A DNA stretch of 64,000 nt from NCBI GenBank assembly GCA_017979445.1, contig CM030714.1, positions 41,458,826 to 41,522,825 on the forward strand, given 5' to 3'. This DNA comes from Akebia trifoliata. Taxonomy: Eukaryota; Streptophyta; Magnoliopsida; Ranunculales; Lardizabalaceae. This document shows, piece after piece, positions 24,838 through 35,089 of this stretch. The notes under the pieces are model-generated. The model had not been told where the DNA came from and searched no databases. It saw only the letters and a list, made by a program, of their open reading frames with translations. Numbering within the stretch: the stretch's first letter is position 1; each line of letters opens with the position of its first letter. The translations under genes were made by a program, and so were the position numbers.

Positions 24838-25256
24838 ATAATTGTCATATCACTTTTTCCTCACTCGCCCTACCATCAGCATCTTGGTTTGTGTTAGTAA
24901 TTAGTGTTATTTGTAAGCTAAAAACCCTTACATTTTCTTTTAAAAAATCTGTCATCTTCAATTTCCTCAAAATCCTCTCTTATTGTTGAGGTTTGAAGAT
25001 TGAATGTTGAGGTTGAAGAGGAGTGTACAAAATTTTACAAACTAATTGCGAAAGGTGGATTTTTAGAGAAAAACAATATCTTTCTTACAAGAGGTTGAAA
25101 ATGATCAGTAAACTTAGATCATTTTTCTGTTTGTCTTTTTCAGAAGAGGTTGCAGATGAGTAAATTTAGATTATTTTTTGGTTTGTCTTTAAGCGATGAT
25201 AATGGGTGGAGCCAGGATTGCCCCCACCAGCTCCTTACTAGCTCCGCCCCACTGAC

Positions 25257-25860
25257 ATATGGTATCTCGAATGAGTGATTATTTGCTCCCAACGCTGTAA
25301 GCAAATTTCCTCACAGACCAACACCATTTTGGCATGTGGTGCTGATGATATAAGTAATAATAAGAGATTTTCTCTCTCCTATCATGGTAAAAAATCGAAA
25401 TTTCCAAATAAGATCATCTTGTCACATTCAAAAATATGATCCAATATAAAAGTGTTGTAAAAGATGAAATTCTATGAATTTAAAAAAAAAAAAAAAAAAA
25501 AAAGGGAATAGTTTTCACCGACATATTTTTATTTTAAATTTGGGTACTCATTAACCGTCAATTTTCAACATCATTGATAAAGTTTAAAAAAATTGTTTTT
25601 CTTTTTAGGTTTTTTTAAAAATGAAATTCTTCGTGAAATCTAAAAGGTTGTGGTGTTTGGCTGCCAATATGATAATCTGTGTGGATCCCACAATGCTTTT
25701 CAAGATTTGAAATCTAAAACTAAAGATTTCTGGATAGTGAATGTGTGAGTAGGAGAGAAATTTCCTTCTTGTTACTTACATCATTAGCACCACATGCCAA
25801 AACGATGTTGGTCGGTGACCGCTGTGAGTAAACAATCACCTCTATCTCAAATATTCATCA
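25257..25860. mobile_element. Element with long terminal inverted repeats in the intron
   Basis: 25262-25386 (TGAGTGATTATTTGCTCCCA...) is the approximate reverse complement of 25740-25855, including AGCACCACATGCC and its partner GGCATGTGGTGCT. The inverted arms are about 120 bp. The same element occurs in the intron of copy B (43288-43850), so its insertion came before the duplication of the two genes. No coding capacity is seen. A Mutator-like origin would fit the long arms but is not shown. Confidence 0.6.
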
Positions 25861-25934
25861 AAACTAGAGGTGTATGTCTATAACTATGTTATAGGTATAG
25901 TAACTTACATATAATTCAAGAGTCCTAATAATCT

Positions 25935-26171
25935 GACTCCCCCACGTGGTGTACTCAAAATACTATCCTGTTGTGGCATGTGCTTGAATCGTATATCTTT
26001 TTTGCCTCGGGATACACATATGCACATCACCATAAATATGTGTAATTGTGTATCAAAAAGATCTACAATTCTAGCACATGCTACATCAAGAGAGTATTTT
26101 GCGTATGTCATGTAAGCGAATAAAAAATCATTACTCATAATTCATTTTGAGTATGTCACTTGAGTGAGTCA
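25935..26171. mobile_element. Fold-back MITE with CACGTGG ends
   Basis: It begins GACTCCCCCACGTGGTGTAC. Its arms pair through GGCATGTGC and GCACATGC, TATCTTTTTTGCCTCGGGAT and AAAGATCTAC. Copies are at 41356-41506, 43925-45398 (interrupted), 57246-57396 and 61251-61445. The right arm is repeated (ends near 26121 and again at 26140-26171), suggesting a small local duplication. Confidence 0.65.
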
Positions 26172-26349
26172 AAATTCATTACTCATAATTCAATGAACTC
26201 AGTTCAAATTCAGGTTTGTGGTTCGTCACTCTGGATTGAATACAGATTGTAGGAGTAGGTAGAGATAATTTGTTTTTTGGTTTTCTTTGATTCCTAGATC
26301 GGTTCATTAGGCTGGTTGCTAATGCATAGATAGAATTCAATATAAGTTA

Positions 26350-26711
26350 TGTTGAAATAATAAACTTGATTTATCATAGTTTGTCTCTAGAGTTTCTAGA
26401 ATTTTCTTGTAATTGGTAGAGTTTCTAGAATTATCTTGTAATTGCTAGAGTTTCTAGAATTTTCTTTTATTTACTAGAGTCACTAGAAATACTCTTGTAT
26501 TTTCTAGAAACACTCATTTATTAATTGGTATGTAGGAAGTATCTAGAATAATCTAAGTTATGGTGTATCTAGAATTGTCCATAGAGTCCTATAAATAGAG
26601 ATGTTCTCCCACCATTTTGTATCATCCAAAAAAGATCAAGTTGAGTTCAATAATAAAAAAACCTCTTCCATCCAAAATTATTCTCTCCAATTTTCTCTTT
26701 AATTCCCAACA
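26350..26711 (+). repeat. 5' LTR of the copia element
   Basis: It starts TGTTGAAATAATAAAC and ends TTCCCAACA. A TATA-like CCTATAAATAGAG lies near 26589. It contains repeated TAGAGTTTCTAGAATT units near its start. It matches 30852-31212 except for a one-base difference near the end (AAATTATTC against AAATATTC). Confidence 0.96.
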
Positions 26712-26714
26712 AAG

Positions 26715-26726
26715 TGGTATCAGAGC
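26715..26726 (+). other. Primer-binding site of the copia element (tRNA-Met type)
   Basis: TGGTATCAGAGC begins three bases after the LTR end. It is complementary to the 3' end of initiator tRNA-Met, the usual primer of plant copia elements. Confidence 0.95.
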
Positions 26727-26746
26727 AGCCAGGTTCGTGAAGAAAA

Positions 26747-27290
26747 ATGGCAAGTGGAGGAATGGTCCCCTTCCAAGTTCCAATGCTCACCAAGAGCAAC
26801 TATGACAATTGGAGTATTAAGATGAAGGCGTTACTAGGAGCTCAAGATGTGTGGGAAGTTGTCGAGAAAGGCCATAAGGAGCAAGACGATGTTGCTCTTT
26901 CCCAAACCCAGCGGGAAGCCTTGAGGGATTCAAGAAAGAGAGACAAGAAAGCTCTCTATCTCATCTATCAAGCAGTAGATGAAGATGCATTCGAGAAGAT
27001 CTCAAATGCAACTACGGCCAAAGAAGCGTGGGAGAAGCTTCAAACTTGCAACAAAGGAGTCGAGCAAGTTAAAAAGATTCGTCTTCAAACTCTTAGAGGT
27101 GAGTTTGAACTTTTATTATGGAGGAATCTGAATTAATTTCTGATTATTTTGCTAGAGTATTGGCCATTGTTAATCAACTAAGAAGAAATGGTGAAGATAT
27201 TAGTGAAGTGAAAGTTATGGAGAAAATTCTTCGTACTTTGAATCCAAATTTTGAATTCATTGCTACGAACATTGAAGAAAATAAAAATTA
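26747..27290 (+). pseudogene. copia gag, frameshifted N-terminal part
   Basis: The frame from 26747 encodes a copia-type gag (UBN2-like) with KSNYDNWSIKMKALLG and QDVWEVVEKG near its start. It breaks near 27115, consistent with loss of one base. The homology continues in the next frame (ESELISDYFARV, then GEDISEVKVMEKILRTLNP), which ends at a stop near 27290. After another one-base shift it joins the frame beginning at 27297. In an intact element these parts would be one protein. Confidence 0.85.
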
Positions 27291-27296
27291 GAAACC

Positions 27297-29513
27297 ATGA
27301 CAGTTGAGCAACTCATGGGTTCTTTACAAGCCTATGAGGAAAAACAAAAGAGGAAAAAGAAGCAAAAGGAGACTATAGAGCAACTACTACAACTCAACTT
27401 GAAGGAAGAAAATTTTGGAAATAATAGAAATCAAAGAGGAAGAGGACGTGGCCAAGGACGTGGACGTGGACGAGGAAAAGAAGGAAGGGGCGGCTTAAAC
27501 AACAACTTCAACAATTCCAACAACTCTAATTACTTCAACAACGGAGAAAGAAGTCGAAATCCACAAGCAACAAGAGGGCACGGAAGAAGCAACTCATGGT
27601 CAAGGAACGACAAATCTCACATCAAATGCTATAATTGCAATAAGTTCGGTCACTATGCCTTCGAGTGTAGATTGCCAAGCAAGGTCGAAGAAAAGGCCAA
27701 TTTCATCGAAGATAAAGGTAGAGAAGAAGGTACGTTGCTGCTAGCTTGCAAAGACAAAGATGAAGGCCAAGAAAATAAATGGTATCTTGACACCGGCGCT
27801 AGCAATCACATGTGTGGACAAAGAAAAATGTTCGTGGAGCTCAATGAAGCGATAGGAGGGAATGTCTCCTTTGGAGATGAATCAAAAATACCCGTGAAAG
27901 GCAAAGGTAAAATTCTCATACGCTTAAAAAATGGAGGCCATCAATTCATCTCAAATGTTTATTTTGTGCCCAACATGAAGAATAATATTTTGAGCTTGGG
28001 TCAATTGCTAGAGAAAGGGTATGATATTCACTTAAAAGAAAATAACCTTTTCTTAAGAGACAGTAAAAGTAATTTGATTGCCAAGGTGCCCATGTCAAAA
28101 AATAGAATGTTCCTCTTGAACATTCAATACGATGTTCCAATGTGTCTAAAAGCTTGCTATAATGACTCGTCATGGTTATGGCATTTACGCTTTGGACACC
28201 TCAATTTTGGCGGGCTCGAACTTTTGGAAAAGAAGGAGATGGTAAGAGGTCTACCATGCATCAACCAACCCGATCAGCTTTGCGAAGGATGTTTGCTTGG
28301 GAAGCAATCCCGGAGAAGCTTTCCGAAGGAGTCATCATCAAGAGCTACAAAGCCGCTCGAGCTCGTACACACCGATGTTTGTGGACCAATTAAACCAAAC
28401 TCTTTTGGTAAGAGCAAATACTTTCTCCTTTTCATTGATGATTTTTCAAGGAAAACGTGGGTTTACTTCCTAAAGGAGAAGTCGGAGGTGTTCGAGAATT
28501 TCAAGAAGTTCAAAGTCCTTGTTGAGAAAGAAAGCGGTCTTGCTATTAAGGCCATGAGATCTGACCGAGGAGGAGAATTCACATCAAACGAGTTCCAAAA
28601 GTACTGCGAAGATCATGGAATTCGTCGTCCCTTAACGGTGCCGAGATCCCCCCAACAAAATGGAGTGGCAGAGAGGAAGAATCGAACCATACTCAACATG
28701 GCTCGCAGCATGCTCAAGAGCAAAAGAATGCCCAAGGAGTTTTGGGCCGAAGCGGTGGCTTGTGCAGTCTACTTGGCAAATCGCTCTCCAACAAGAAGTG
28801 TGTATGAGAAGACACCACAAGAAGCATGGAGTGGAAGAAAGCCCGGAATTTCTCACCTCAAAGTCTTTGGAAGTGTTGCTTATGTTCATGTGCCTGATGA
28901 AAAGAGAACCAAGCTCGACGACAAAAGTGAGAAGTACGTATTCATTGGCTATGACTCAAGATCCAAAGGCTACAAGTTGTACAACCCAATTACCCGGAAA
29001 ATTCTCATTAGTCGTGATGTAGAGTTCAATGAAGAAGATTCTTGGGATTGGAACACACAAGAAGACGAGTATGATTTTCTTCCTTACTTTGAAGAAGAAG
29101 AAGAAATGGAGCAACCGAGGATAGAAGAGACAAGACAAGAACTTCGAGAGCCTACTACTCCACCGATCTCACCAATCGGAAACCTGCATGAAGATTCGTC
29201 ATCAAGTGAAAGTTCTAATGAGAAGACGCCACGCTTAAGAAGCTTACAAGAACTTTATGAGGTAACCGAAAATCAAAATGATATCACTCTTTTGTGTCTC
29301 TTTGGTGATTGTGAACCTCTAAGCTACCAAGAAGCGGTAGAAAACAAGAAATGGAAAGACGCTATGGATGAAGAAATCAATTCAATCACAAAGAACAACA
29401 CATGGGAGCTAGCTACACTTCCACAAGAACACAAAGCGATTGGAGTAAAATGGGTGTACAAAAGACGAAGAAGAATGCTAAAGGAGACGTGGAGAGATAC
29501 AAAGCAAGATTAG
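27297..29513 (+). pseudogene. copia gag C-terminus, protease and integrase (broken polyprotein)
   Basis: This 738-codon frame holds, in order, an RGRG-rich stretch (about residues 48-65), a zinc knuckle CYNCNKFGHYAFEC (about 111-124), the protease active site WYLDTGASNHM (about 162-172), the integrase HHCC region ending CEGCLLGK (about 332-339) and the integrase core with HTDVCGPI, FIDDFSRKTWV and a GGEF acidic site, then QNGVAERKNRTI. It ends as the reverse transcriptase region begins (VKWVYK), by a frameshift near 29460. The catalytic residues are intact. With an upstream shift as well, the polyprotein cannot be made from one frame. Confidence 0.93.
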
Positions 29514-30844
29514 TGGCTAAAGGCTATAGTCAAAGAGAAGGCATCGACTATGATGAGGTATTTGCTCCTGTTGCTCGTCTTGAAACCGTTAGATTAATAA
29601 TTTCTTTGGCAGCTCAAAATAGATGGAAGATCTACCAAATGGATGTAAAGTCCGCCTTCTTAAATGGTTTCCTTGAAGAAGAAGTCTACATCGAGCAACC
29701 ATTGGGCTATGAAGTAAAAGGACATGAAGATAAAGTTTTGAGGTTGAAGAAGGCTTTATATGGCCTAAAGCAAGCGCCGAGAGCTTGGAATACTCGAATT
29801 GACAAGTACTTTCAAGATAAGAATTTCACCAAGTGTCCATATGAGCATGCACTCTATATCAAAGTTAAAAATGGAGATATTTTGATTGTATGCTTGTATG
29901 TGGATGACTTGATCTTCACAGGTAGCAACCCGAGTATGTTTGAGGAGTTCAAGAAAGAAATGGCGAAAGAGTTTGAGATGACAGACCTTGGGCTCATGTC
30001 TTACTACCTCGGCATTGAAGTAAAGCAAAAGGACAAAGGCATCTTCATTACTCAAGAAGGCTATGCTAAGGAAGTGCTTAAGAAGTTCAAGATGAATGAC
30101 TCTAATCCAGTTGGCACGCCGATGGAATGTGGAATCAAGTTGTCAAAGCATGATGAAGGAGAAAAGGTGGACCCAACTCTCTATAAAAGTCTTATTGGAA
30201 GTTTGCGCTACCTAACTTGTACTAGGCCGGATATTCTCTATGCCGTTGGAATCGTTAGTCGCTACCTGGAAGCTCCAACAACAACCCACTTCAAGACTGC
30301 AAAGAGAATACTTCGATACATCAAAGGTACAACCAACTATGGCTTGTTTTATTCATCTTCTAACAATTATGAGATAGTTGGATATAGTGATAGCGATTGG
30401 GGTGGAGACTTGGATGATAGAAAGAGCACCACCGGATTTGTGTTCTTTATGGGAAACACTGCTTTCACTTGGATGTCAAAGAAGCAACCAATCGTCACAC
30501 TATCAACTTGTGAAGCCGAATATGTTGCTGCAACATCATGTGTTTGTCATGCTATCTGGCTAAGAAACTTGTTGAAAGAATTAAATTTACCACAAGAAAA
30601 GCCTGTCGAGATTCGTGTTGACAACAAGTCAGCACTCGCACTAGCAAAGAATCCTGTCTTTCATGAAAGAAGTAAGCATATCGACACTCGTTATCATTAT
30701 ATACGAGAATGCATTGGAAGAAAGGAAGTAAGGTTGGAATTCGTGAAATCTCAAGATCAAGTAGCAGACATATTTACCAAGCCACTCAAGAGAGAAGCTT
30801 TTACCAAATTACAAGGTATTCTTGGAGTCACAAATCAAGTTTAA
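29460..30844 (+). pseudogene. copia reverse transcriptase and RNase H (out of frame with integrase)
   Basis: The open frame begins at 29402 but homology starts near 29460. It shows the reverse transcriptase motifs YKARLVAKGYSQ, QMDVKSAFLNG and the catalytic CLYVDDLIFTG, then the RNase H region with GYSDSDWGGD, STCEAEY and RVDNKSALAL, and ends with QVADIFTKPL. The stop is eight bases before the 3' LTR. The domain itself is intact, but joining it to the integrase needs a frame change. The end signature SKHIDTRYHYIRE is seen in several copia lineages, so no lineage is assigned. Confidence 0.93.
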
Positions 30845-30851
30845 GGGGGGG
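30842..30851 (+). other. Polypurine tract of the copia element
   Basis: TAAGGGGGGG directly precedes the 3' LTR start at 30852, the normal place for plus-strand priming. Confidence 0.85.
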
Positions 30852-31212
30852 TGTTGAAATAATAAACTTGATTTATCATAGTTTGTCTCTAGAGTTTCTA
30901 GAATTTTCTTGTAATTGGTAGAGTTTCTAGAATTATCTTGTAATTGCTAGAGTTTCTAGAATTTTCTTTTATTTACTAGAGTCACTAGAAATACTCTTGT
31001 ATTTTCTAGAAACACTCATTTATTAATTGGTATGTAGGAAGTATCTAGAATAATCTAAGTTATGGTGTATCTAGAATTGTCCATAGAGTCCTATAAATAG
31101 AGATGTTCTCCCACCATTTTGTATCATCCAAAAAAGATCAAGTTGAGTTCAATAATAAAAAAACCTCTTCCATCCAAAATATTCTCTCCAATTTTCTCTT
31201 TAATTCCCAACA
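30852..31212 (+). repeat. 3' LTR of the copia element
   Basis: This 361-bp copy of the 5' LTR runs from TGTTGAAATAATAAAC to TTCCCAACA, followed by the AGTTA target duplication. It differs from the 5' LTR by a single missing base. Confidence 0.96.
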
Positions 31213-31970
31213 AGTTATACGTACAATTGTAAAGTTAAAAAATTCTAAGTTAAGTAGATATAAATTAATATAATAATCTAATTTTTAAATATAAACAATG
31301 AATATATATATATATATATATAAATTGTTACCAATTAAAAAATTATTGCAAATCTACATGCCTTGATTCCCCGAACCAACATACTTTGGTTAGTCGAGCT
31401 CAATCAAAATACCATAGGTTTGTGGTCCACTTGATTTTATGAACCCGTCCAAACCATACCACCGACCAGTTTGGTTCGTAGCAATTCATGGTAATTAGGC
31501 TAATACTAACTCCTAAAAAATATAATAATAATAATAATAAATAAATAAATAATCAAAACCTACATCTTTTACTTTGATTAGTATAAACTATAAACGATTT
31601 GAAAAAAAAAATGAAAAAGTCAATTCAAAATTTCACAGTGAAAATCTTTATATCTTTTTTTATTTTGAATCTTCCAAGGGATTTGTAGAATATCCTCTTG
31701 GAGGATATAAATTTTTATTTCGTTCGGCATTAGCAGCTTTCAATAAAAGGGTGGGGCCCTCTATAGCTTCAGTTTACTGATAAAAAAAATATTCGCAGAA
31801 TGTGAAATTGACCCATCACATAAATAACATGTATTTAGGGCATTCTCAATTTACAAAACTACCCTCATTAGGCTTATTGGGATTGGTCATCAATGCAGGA
31901 GTAACTTTTCTGTGAGAAAATACCTCACACAAATGATTTCTCCTAATTTAATTAATTAAAACGTATGCAG

Positions 31971-32885
31971 GTGACCCGCCTGTTGTGTGGTGGATTCATT
32001 TTTGCTCTTCGCCTAAACCACCCCATGTGTGATGCTTCGGGTTTGGTCCAATCCTTGACCGCATTAACTGAAATGGCCCATGGAGCAACCACCCCATCAG
32101 TTCAACCCGTATGGCAGAGAGAACTCCTCAACGCACGTGACCCACCACGTGTGACATGCGTGCATCACGAGTACGATGATCAGGTGCTCCAACCCAACAC
32201 CAAGAGCACACCCGTTAATGAGATGGTTCACCAATCTGTCTTCTTTGGCCCACAAGAACTATCAGTCCTACGAAAGAACTTGCCACCTCATCTCCGCACG
32301 TGCACAAAGTTCGAGCTAATCACCGCATGCATATGGCGATGCCGCACCAGAGCACTTGAGTTTGATCCAAACGAAGAAGTCCGTCTCTACTGCATTGTGA
32401 ACGCACGTGGGAAGAATCATCGAACGTTACCTTCTGGATTCTATGGTAATGCGTTCGTATATCCAGCAGCGTTGACCAAGGCTGGGAATCTTTGTGGGGA
32501 TTCTTTTGGTTACGCGTTAGATTTGGTGAAGAAAGCAAAGAGTAGAGCCAATGAAGAATACATGCAATCAGTGGCAGATCTGATGGTGATCAAGGGTAGG
32601 CCCCACTTTGCGACGGTGCGAGCCTTTATGGTATCTGATTTGACACGTGCGGGGTTTGGTGACGTGGATTTTGGGTGGGGGAAAGCGGTATATGGTGGGC
32701 CTGCAAATGCGGTAGCTAATGGGATGGTAACGTTCTACATACCATCAAGAAATAGGAGAGGAGATGATGGAGTTGTGGTGCCTATGACTTTGGATGGACC
32801 CACGATGGAAAGATTCCTAGTGGAGATGGTCAGAATGACCTCAGAAATTGGCAAGAACTCGACTTTTATCATGTCGTCACTCTAG
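31971..32885 (+). CDS. BAHD acyltransferase, exon 2, copy A
   Basis: Exon 2 follows the acceptor GTATGCAG and encodes 304 residues from VTRLLCGGF. With exon 1 the protein would be 453 residues, close to the usual ~460 for this group. The catalytic HxxxD motif is present as HPMCD (residues 166-170 of the joined protein), as is the structural DFGWG motif (382-386). Other family features are [24 protein letters not shown] and [13 protein letters not shown]. No stop or frameshift lies in the exon. Likely function is acyl-CoA dependent esterification of an alcohol in the cytosol; the exact substrate cannot be read from sequence. Its expression depends on splicing past the altered donor of exon 1. 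Confidence 0.9.
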   Translation: MTRLLCGGFIFALRLNHPMCDASGLVQSLTALTEMAHGATTPSVQPVWQRELLNARDPPRVTCVHHEYDDQVLQPNTKSTPVNEMVHQSVFFGPQELSVLRKNLPPHLRTCTKFELITACIWRCRTRALEFDPNEEVRLYCIVNARGKNHRTLPSGFYGNAFVYPAALTKAGNLCGDSFGYALDLVKKAKSRANEEYMQSVADLMVIKGRPHFATVRAFMVSDLTRAGFGDVDFGWGKAVYGGPANAVANGMVTFYIPSRNRRGDDGVVVPMTLDGPTMERFLVEMVRMTSEIGKNSTFIMSSL

Positions 32886-32923
32886 TTATTGGGGAAGAGT
32901 AAGGCCAAGGGTCACGTTAATTA

Positions 32924-33103
32924 GGAAAATGCCGGAATGACACAAACGGAGACACAAAGGTAACAAAAATGATGTGGTGGTGGGCACATAACCGTAGATG
33001 CTATTTACTCGTATCTGGTGAAAAAGCATCTATGGTAATTTGCGCGACAGTACATCATTTTTATCACCTTTGTGTCTCTGGTTGTGTCACCCCAGCACGA
33101 CTC
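32924..33103. mobile_element. 180-bp Mutator-like MITE 3' of BAHD copy A
   Basis: Imperfect inverted arms run from GGAAAATGCCGGAATGACAC and, on the minus strand, GAGTCGTGCTGGGGTGACAC, continuing through GAGACACAAAGGT. It is flanked by CGTTAATTA (32915-32923 and 33104-33112), a 9-bp target duplication typical of Mutator-like elements. The same position after copy B has one CGTTAATTA and no insert (about 46925), an empty site. Confidence 0.85.
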
Positions 33104-33295
33104 CGTTAATTAAAGTTAGCATGTGCTCCAAATCAATTATCAAATAGTGATGCGTACTAGTGATATACTGTAATTTTCCTGCATTAAATGTCGGGAATTT
33201 AAATTTCTAGTTTGGTGTGTTTGAAAATCATGTATGGTCACGTGAAAGACTAAGAAATCCTAGTTTTTATTGAAGTTACTGCTAAATGCCCTTAT

Positions 33296-33555
33296 ATCTG
33301 GGGAGTCTCCTTGTTCCCATAAACTGGTTGATTGCTCCCCGGCAAGAGCCATAAACAACTTGATTGCTCCTCAGTAAGAGACATAAATTGTGTGATTACT
33401 CCCTATCAAGAGTCATAAATTGCTTAATTGCTTTCCGGTAAGAGTTAAAACTGCTTGATTTCTCCGTAGTAAGAGTCATAAACTGTGTGAGTAATCCCCA
33501 GTGAGAGCCAGAAACTACTTGATTGCTCCCCAGTAATAGTCATAAACTACTTAAT
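33296..33555 (+). repeat. 32-bp tandem repeat, about seven units
   Basis: GATTGCTCC-type unit starts fall at 33330, 33362, 33394, 33426, 33457, 33489 and 33521, a 31-32 bp period. Units carry CCCAGTAAGAGTCATAAACTG variants. No similar array was seen after copy B. Function unknown. Confidence 0.75.
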
Positions 33556-34908
33556 CACTAACTGCATGTCACTCCTCGACATGAGTATAAATTGTCCCTA
33601 AGAAAATAACTAAATAAAACAAGAAGAAATGGAAAAAAAAATAAAATATGACATATCAAATGTAAGAGTTTGGACACAATTCTCTACCCTTGTATGGTTA
33701 TCATCGAAGAAGTCTAGTGTCGAATCAATCTTGTTTGAAACAATCTTAGATCGTCAAGTTTCAACCATTCTATAATCTTTGACAACTATAATTGCACTTT
33801 CGTTCTAGAACTTTAGAGTTGTAGTTGAGCCAAAGCCTTGAACTACAAATCGGTCTAATCCCTATCAGACTTTAAGCTTGGGAAAACTAGTCTCTTCTTT
33901 TTAATTTTCCTTATCAAATTACTGTAATCTGAGTTTTGTTAAGGGAAAAGTTGAAGAAGCTCTCTAACCCAGGAGTACCCAGACAATTAAAGAATTTTCA
34001 TCTACTCTTTTGCAATTCATTGCAAACAACTCTTGTAAAGGGGATAATTGTAGACACTCAAATATTGCATAGTCAATACTTGGAAGAACTCAAAAACCTC
34101 CAAGCTGGAGAACCCTTAAAACTTTTCGAAAATCAGCTTGACCCAAAGAATCCTTCAAAAGGGCTTTGAAGCCCATCAAAAGAGAACCATAGGCCTAAGA
34201 AAAGCTGGACTTTAGCCAAGCCATGGGTAATCCATGGCCCATGCCATTTTTTGCCCAGTTAGTACCTCACATACGAACCAGAAATCATTTTGCTTGGTTC
34301 TTGTCTCACCCAAGGACCCATGTAATCTTGCTTAGTCTCCTCCTCACCCAAGGACTAGTCAGTTGTTGTAGGAACCAATGCACTTGAGTGCTTAAGGGGA
34401 ATTTACCCCTAAACCCTCATTTTCCATGGATCACAATTTCATTTTACCTTTTTACACCTTGTTAGTTCATGCTTAGCATTTCTCCACTGATTTTAATGTA
34501 ATTGTGTTTCACTCTCAAATTGACGTTCCTGTCTTTAATTTATTGAGACTCAATTAAAGTAATTGACCTTTAAGACCATCACCTTCATTTTTTACTCAAG
34601 GCATTTTCTCTTAAATTCTTTGCCAACTGATCAAGTTCAAAAGCCCTTGATCTTTTTCCTATTCACAAGAATTCTCTAGAAACCTAAGAATTTTTACTCT
34701 TCTACCCTCAAGTTATTAGGAGCTTATTTTATGCAATTGTCTTAAAAGTCTCAATTCGCCATTTCAAATTACATGTCATTGCTATTACATTCTCTGAAGT
34801 TTGACTAAATTCAAGGGACTTAAAACTTCTACCCTTCCTATAAATTCTCTAGAACCTTGTGAGCTATTGCATCTCTACACTTTAATGATCAAAATTGGTA
34901 AGACTCAA

Positions 34909-35089
34909 GAGTCATGCTAGGGTGACATAGGATTTACTGTGATTCTCACAATTATGATGTGGACATGCATACATAACCATAGATGATTTTTACTCGTATC
35001 GCAAGGAAGTACATCTATGGTTATGTGTACATCCCAAATTAGACTTGTGAGAATCACAGTAAATAGCCTGTGTCATTCTAGCATTTTTC
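34909..35089. mobile_element. 181-bp Mutator-like MITE
   Basis: It starts GAGTCATGCTAGGGTGACAT and ends GTGTCATTCTAGCATTTTTC, the same termini as the MITE at 32924, in the opposite order. Flanking AAGACTCAA (34900-34908 and 35090-35098) is a perfect 9-bp duplication. The arms pair through ATTTACTGTGATTCTCACAA. It is duplicated at 50798-50978. Confidence 0.85.

Larger units (their letters stand above)
26350..31212 (+). mobile_element. Ty1/copia retrotransposon in the BAHD intron
   Basis: A 4.86-kb element with 362- and 361-bp LTRs, TG...CA ends, a primer-binding site and a polypurine tract. It is flanked by AGTTA on both sides (26345-26349 and 31213-31217). The two LTRs look identical except for one base missing in the 3' copy, so the insertion is recent. 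Copy B has the uninterrupted target at 45574-45578. Domain order is gag, protease, integrase, reverse transcriptase, RNase H, the copia order. It sits in the same orientation as the host gene. Confidence 0.97.
24838..31970 (+). other. Intron of BAHD copy A, filled with transposons
   Basis: The acceptor GTATGCAG before 31971 is normal; the donor position shows AT instead of GT. The intron holds an inverted-repeat element (25257-25860), a fold-back MITE (25935-26171) and the copia element (26350-31212). Without the copia element it is about 2.27 kb, comparable with the ~3 kb of copy B. 31610-31960 contains about 350 bases not seen in copy B. An alternating AT run lies near 31303-31323. Confidence 0.7.

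Noticed and set aside
24838..24845. U12-type AT-AC intron as explanation for the AT donor
   Set aside because: The donor does not match the U12 consensus ATATCC and the acceptor ends AG, not AC; a GT to AT change in a normal intron is simpler.
33936..34169. 77-codon frame identical in both duplicates
   Set aside because: It crosses a polypurine tract and LTR start, and identity is due to the duplication.
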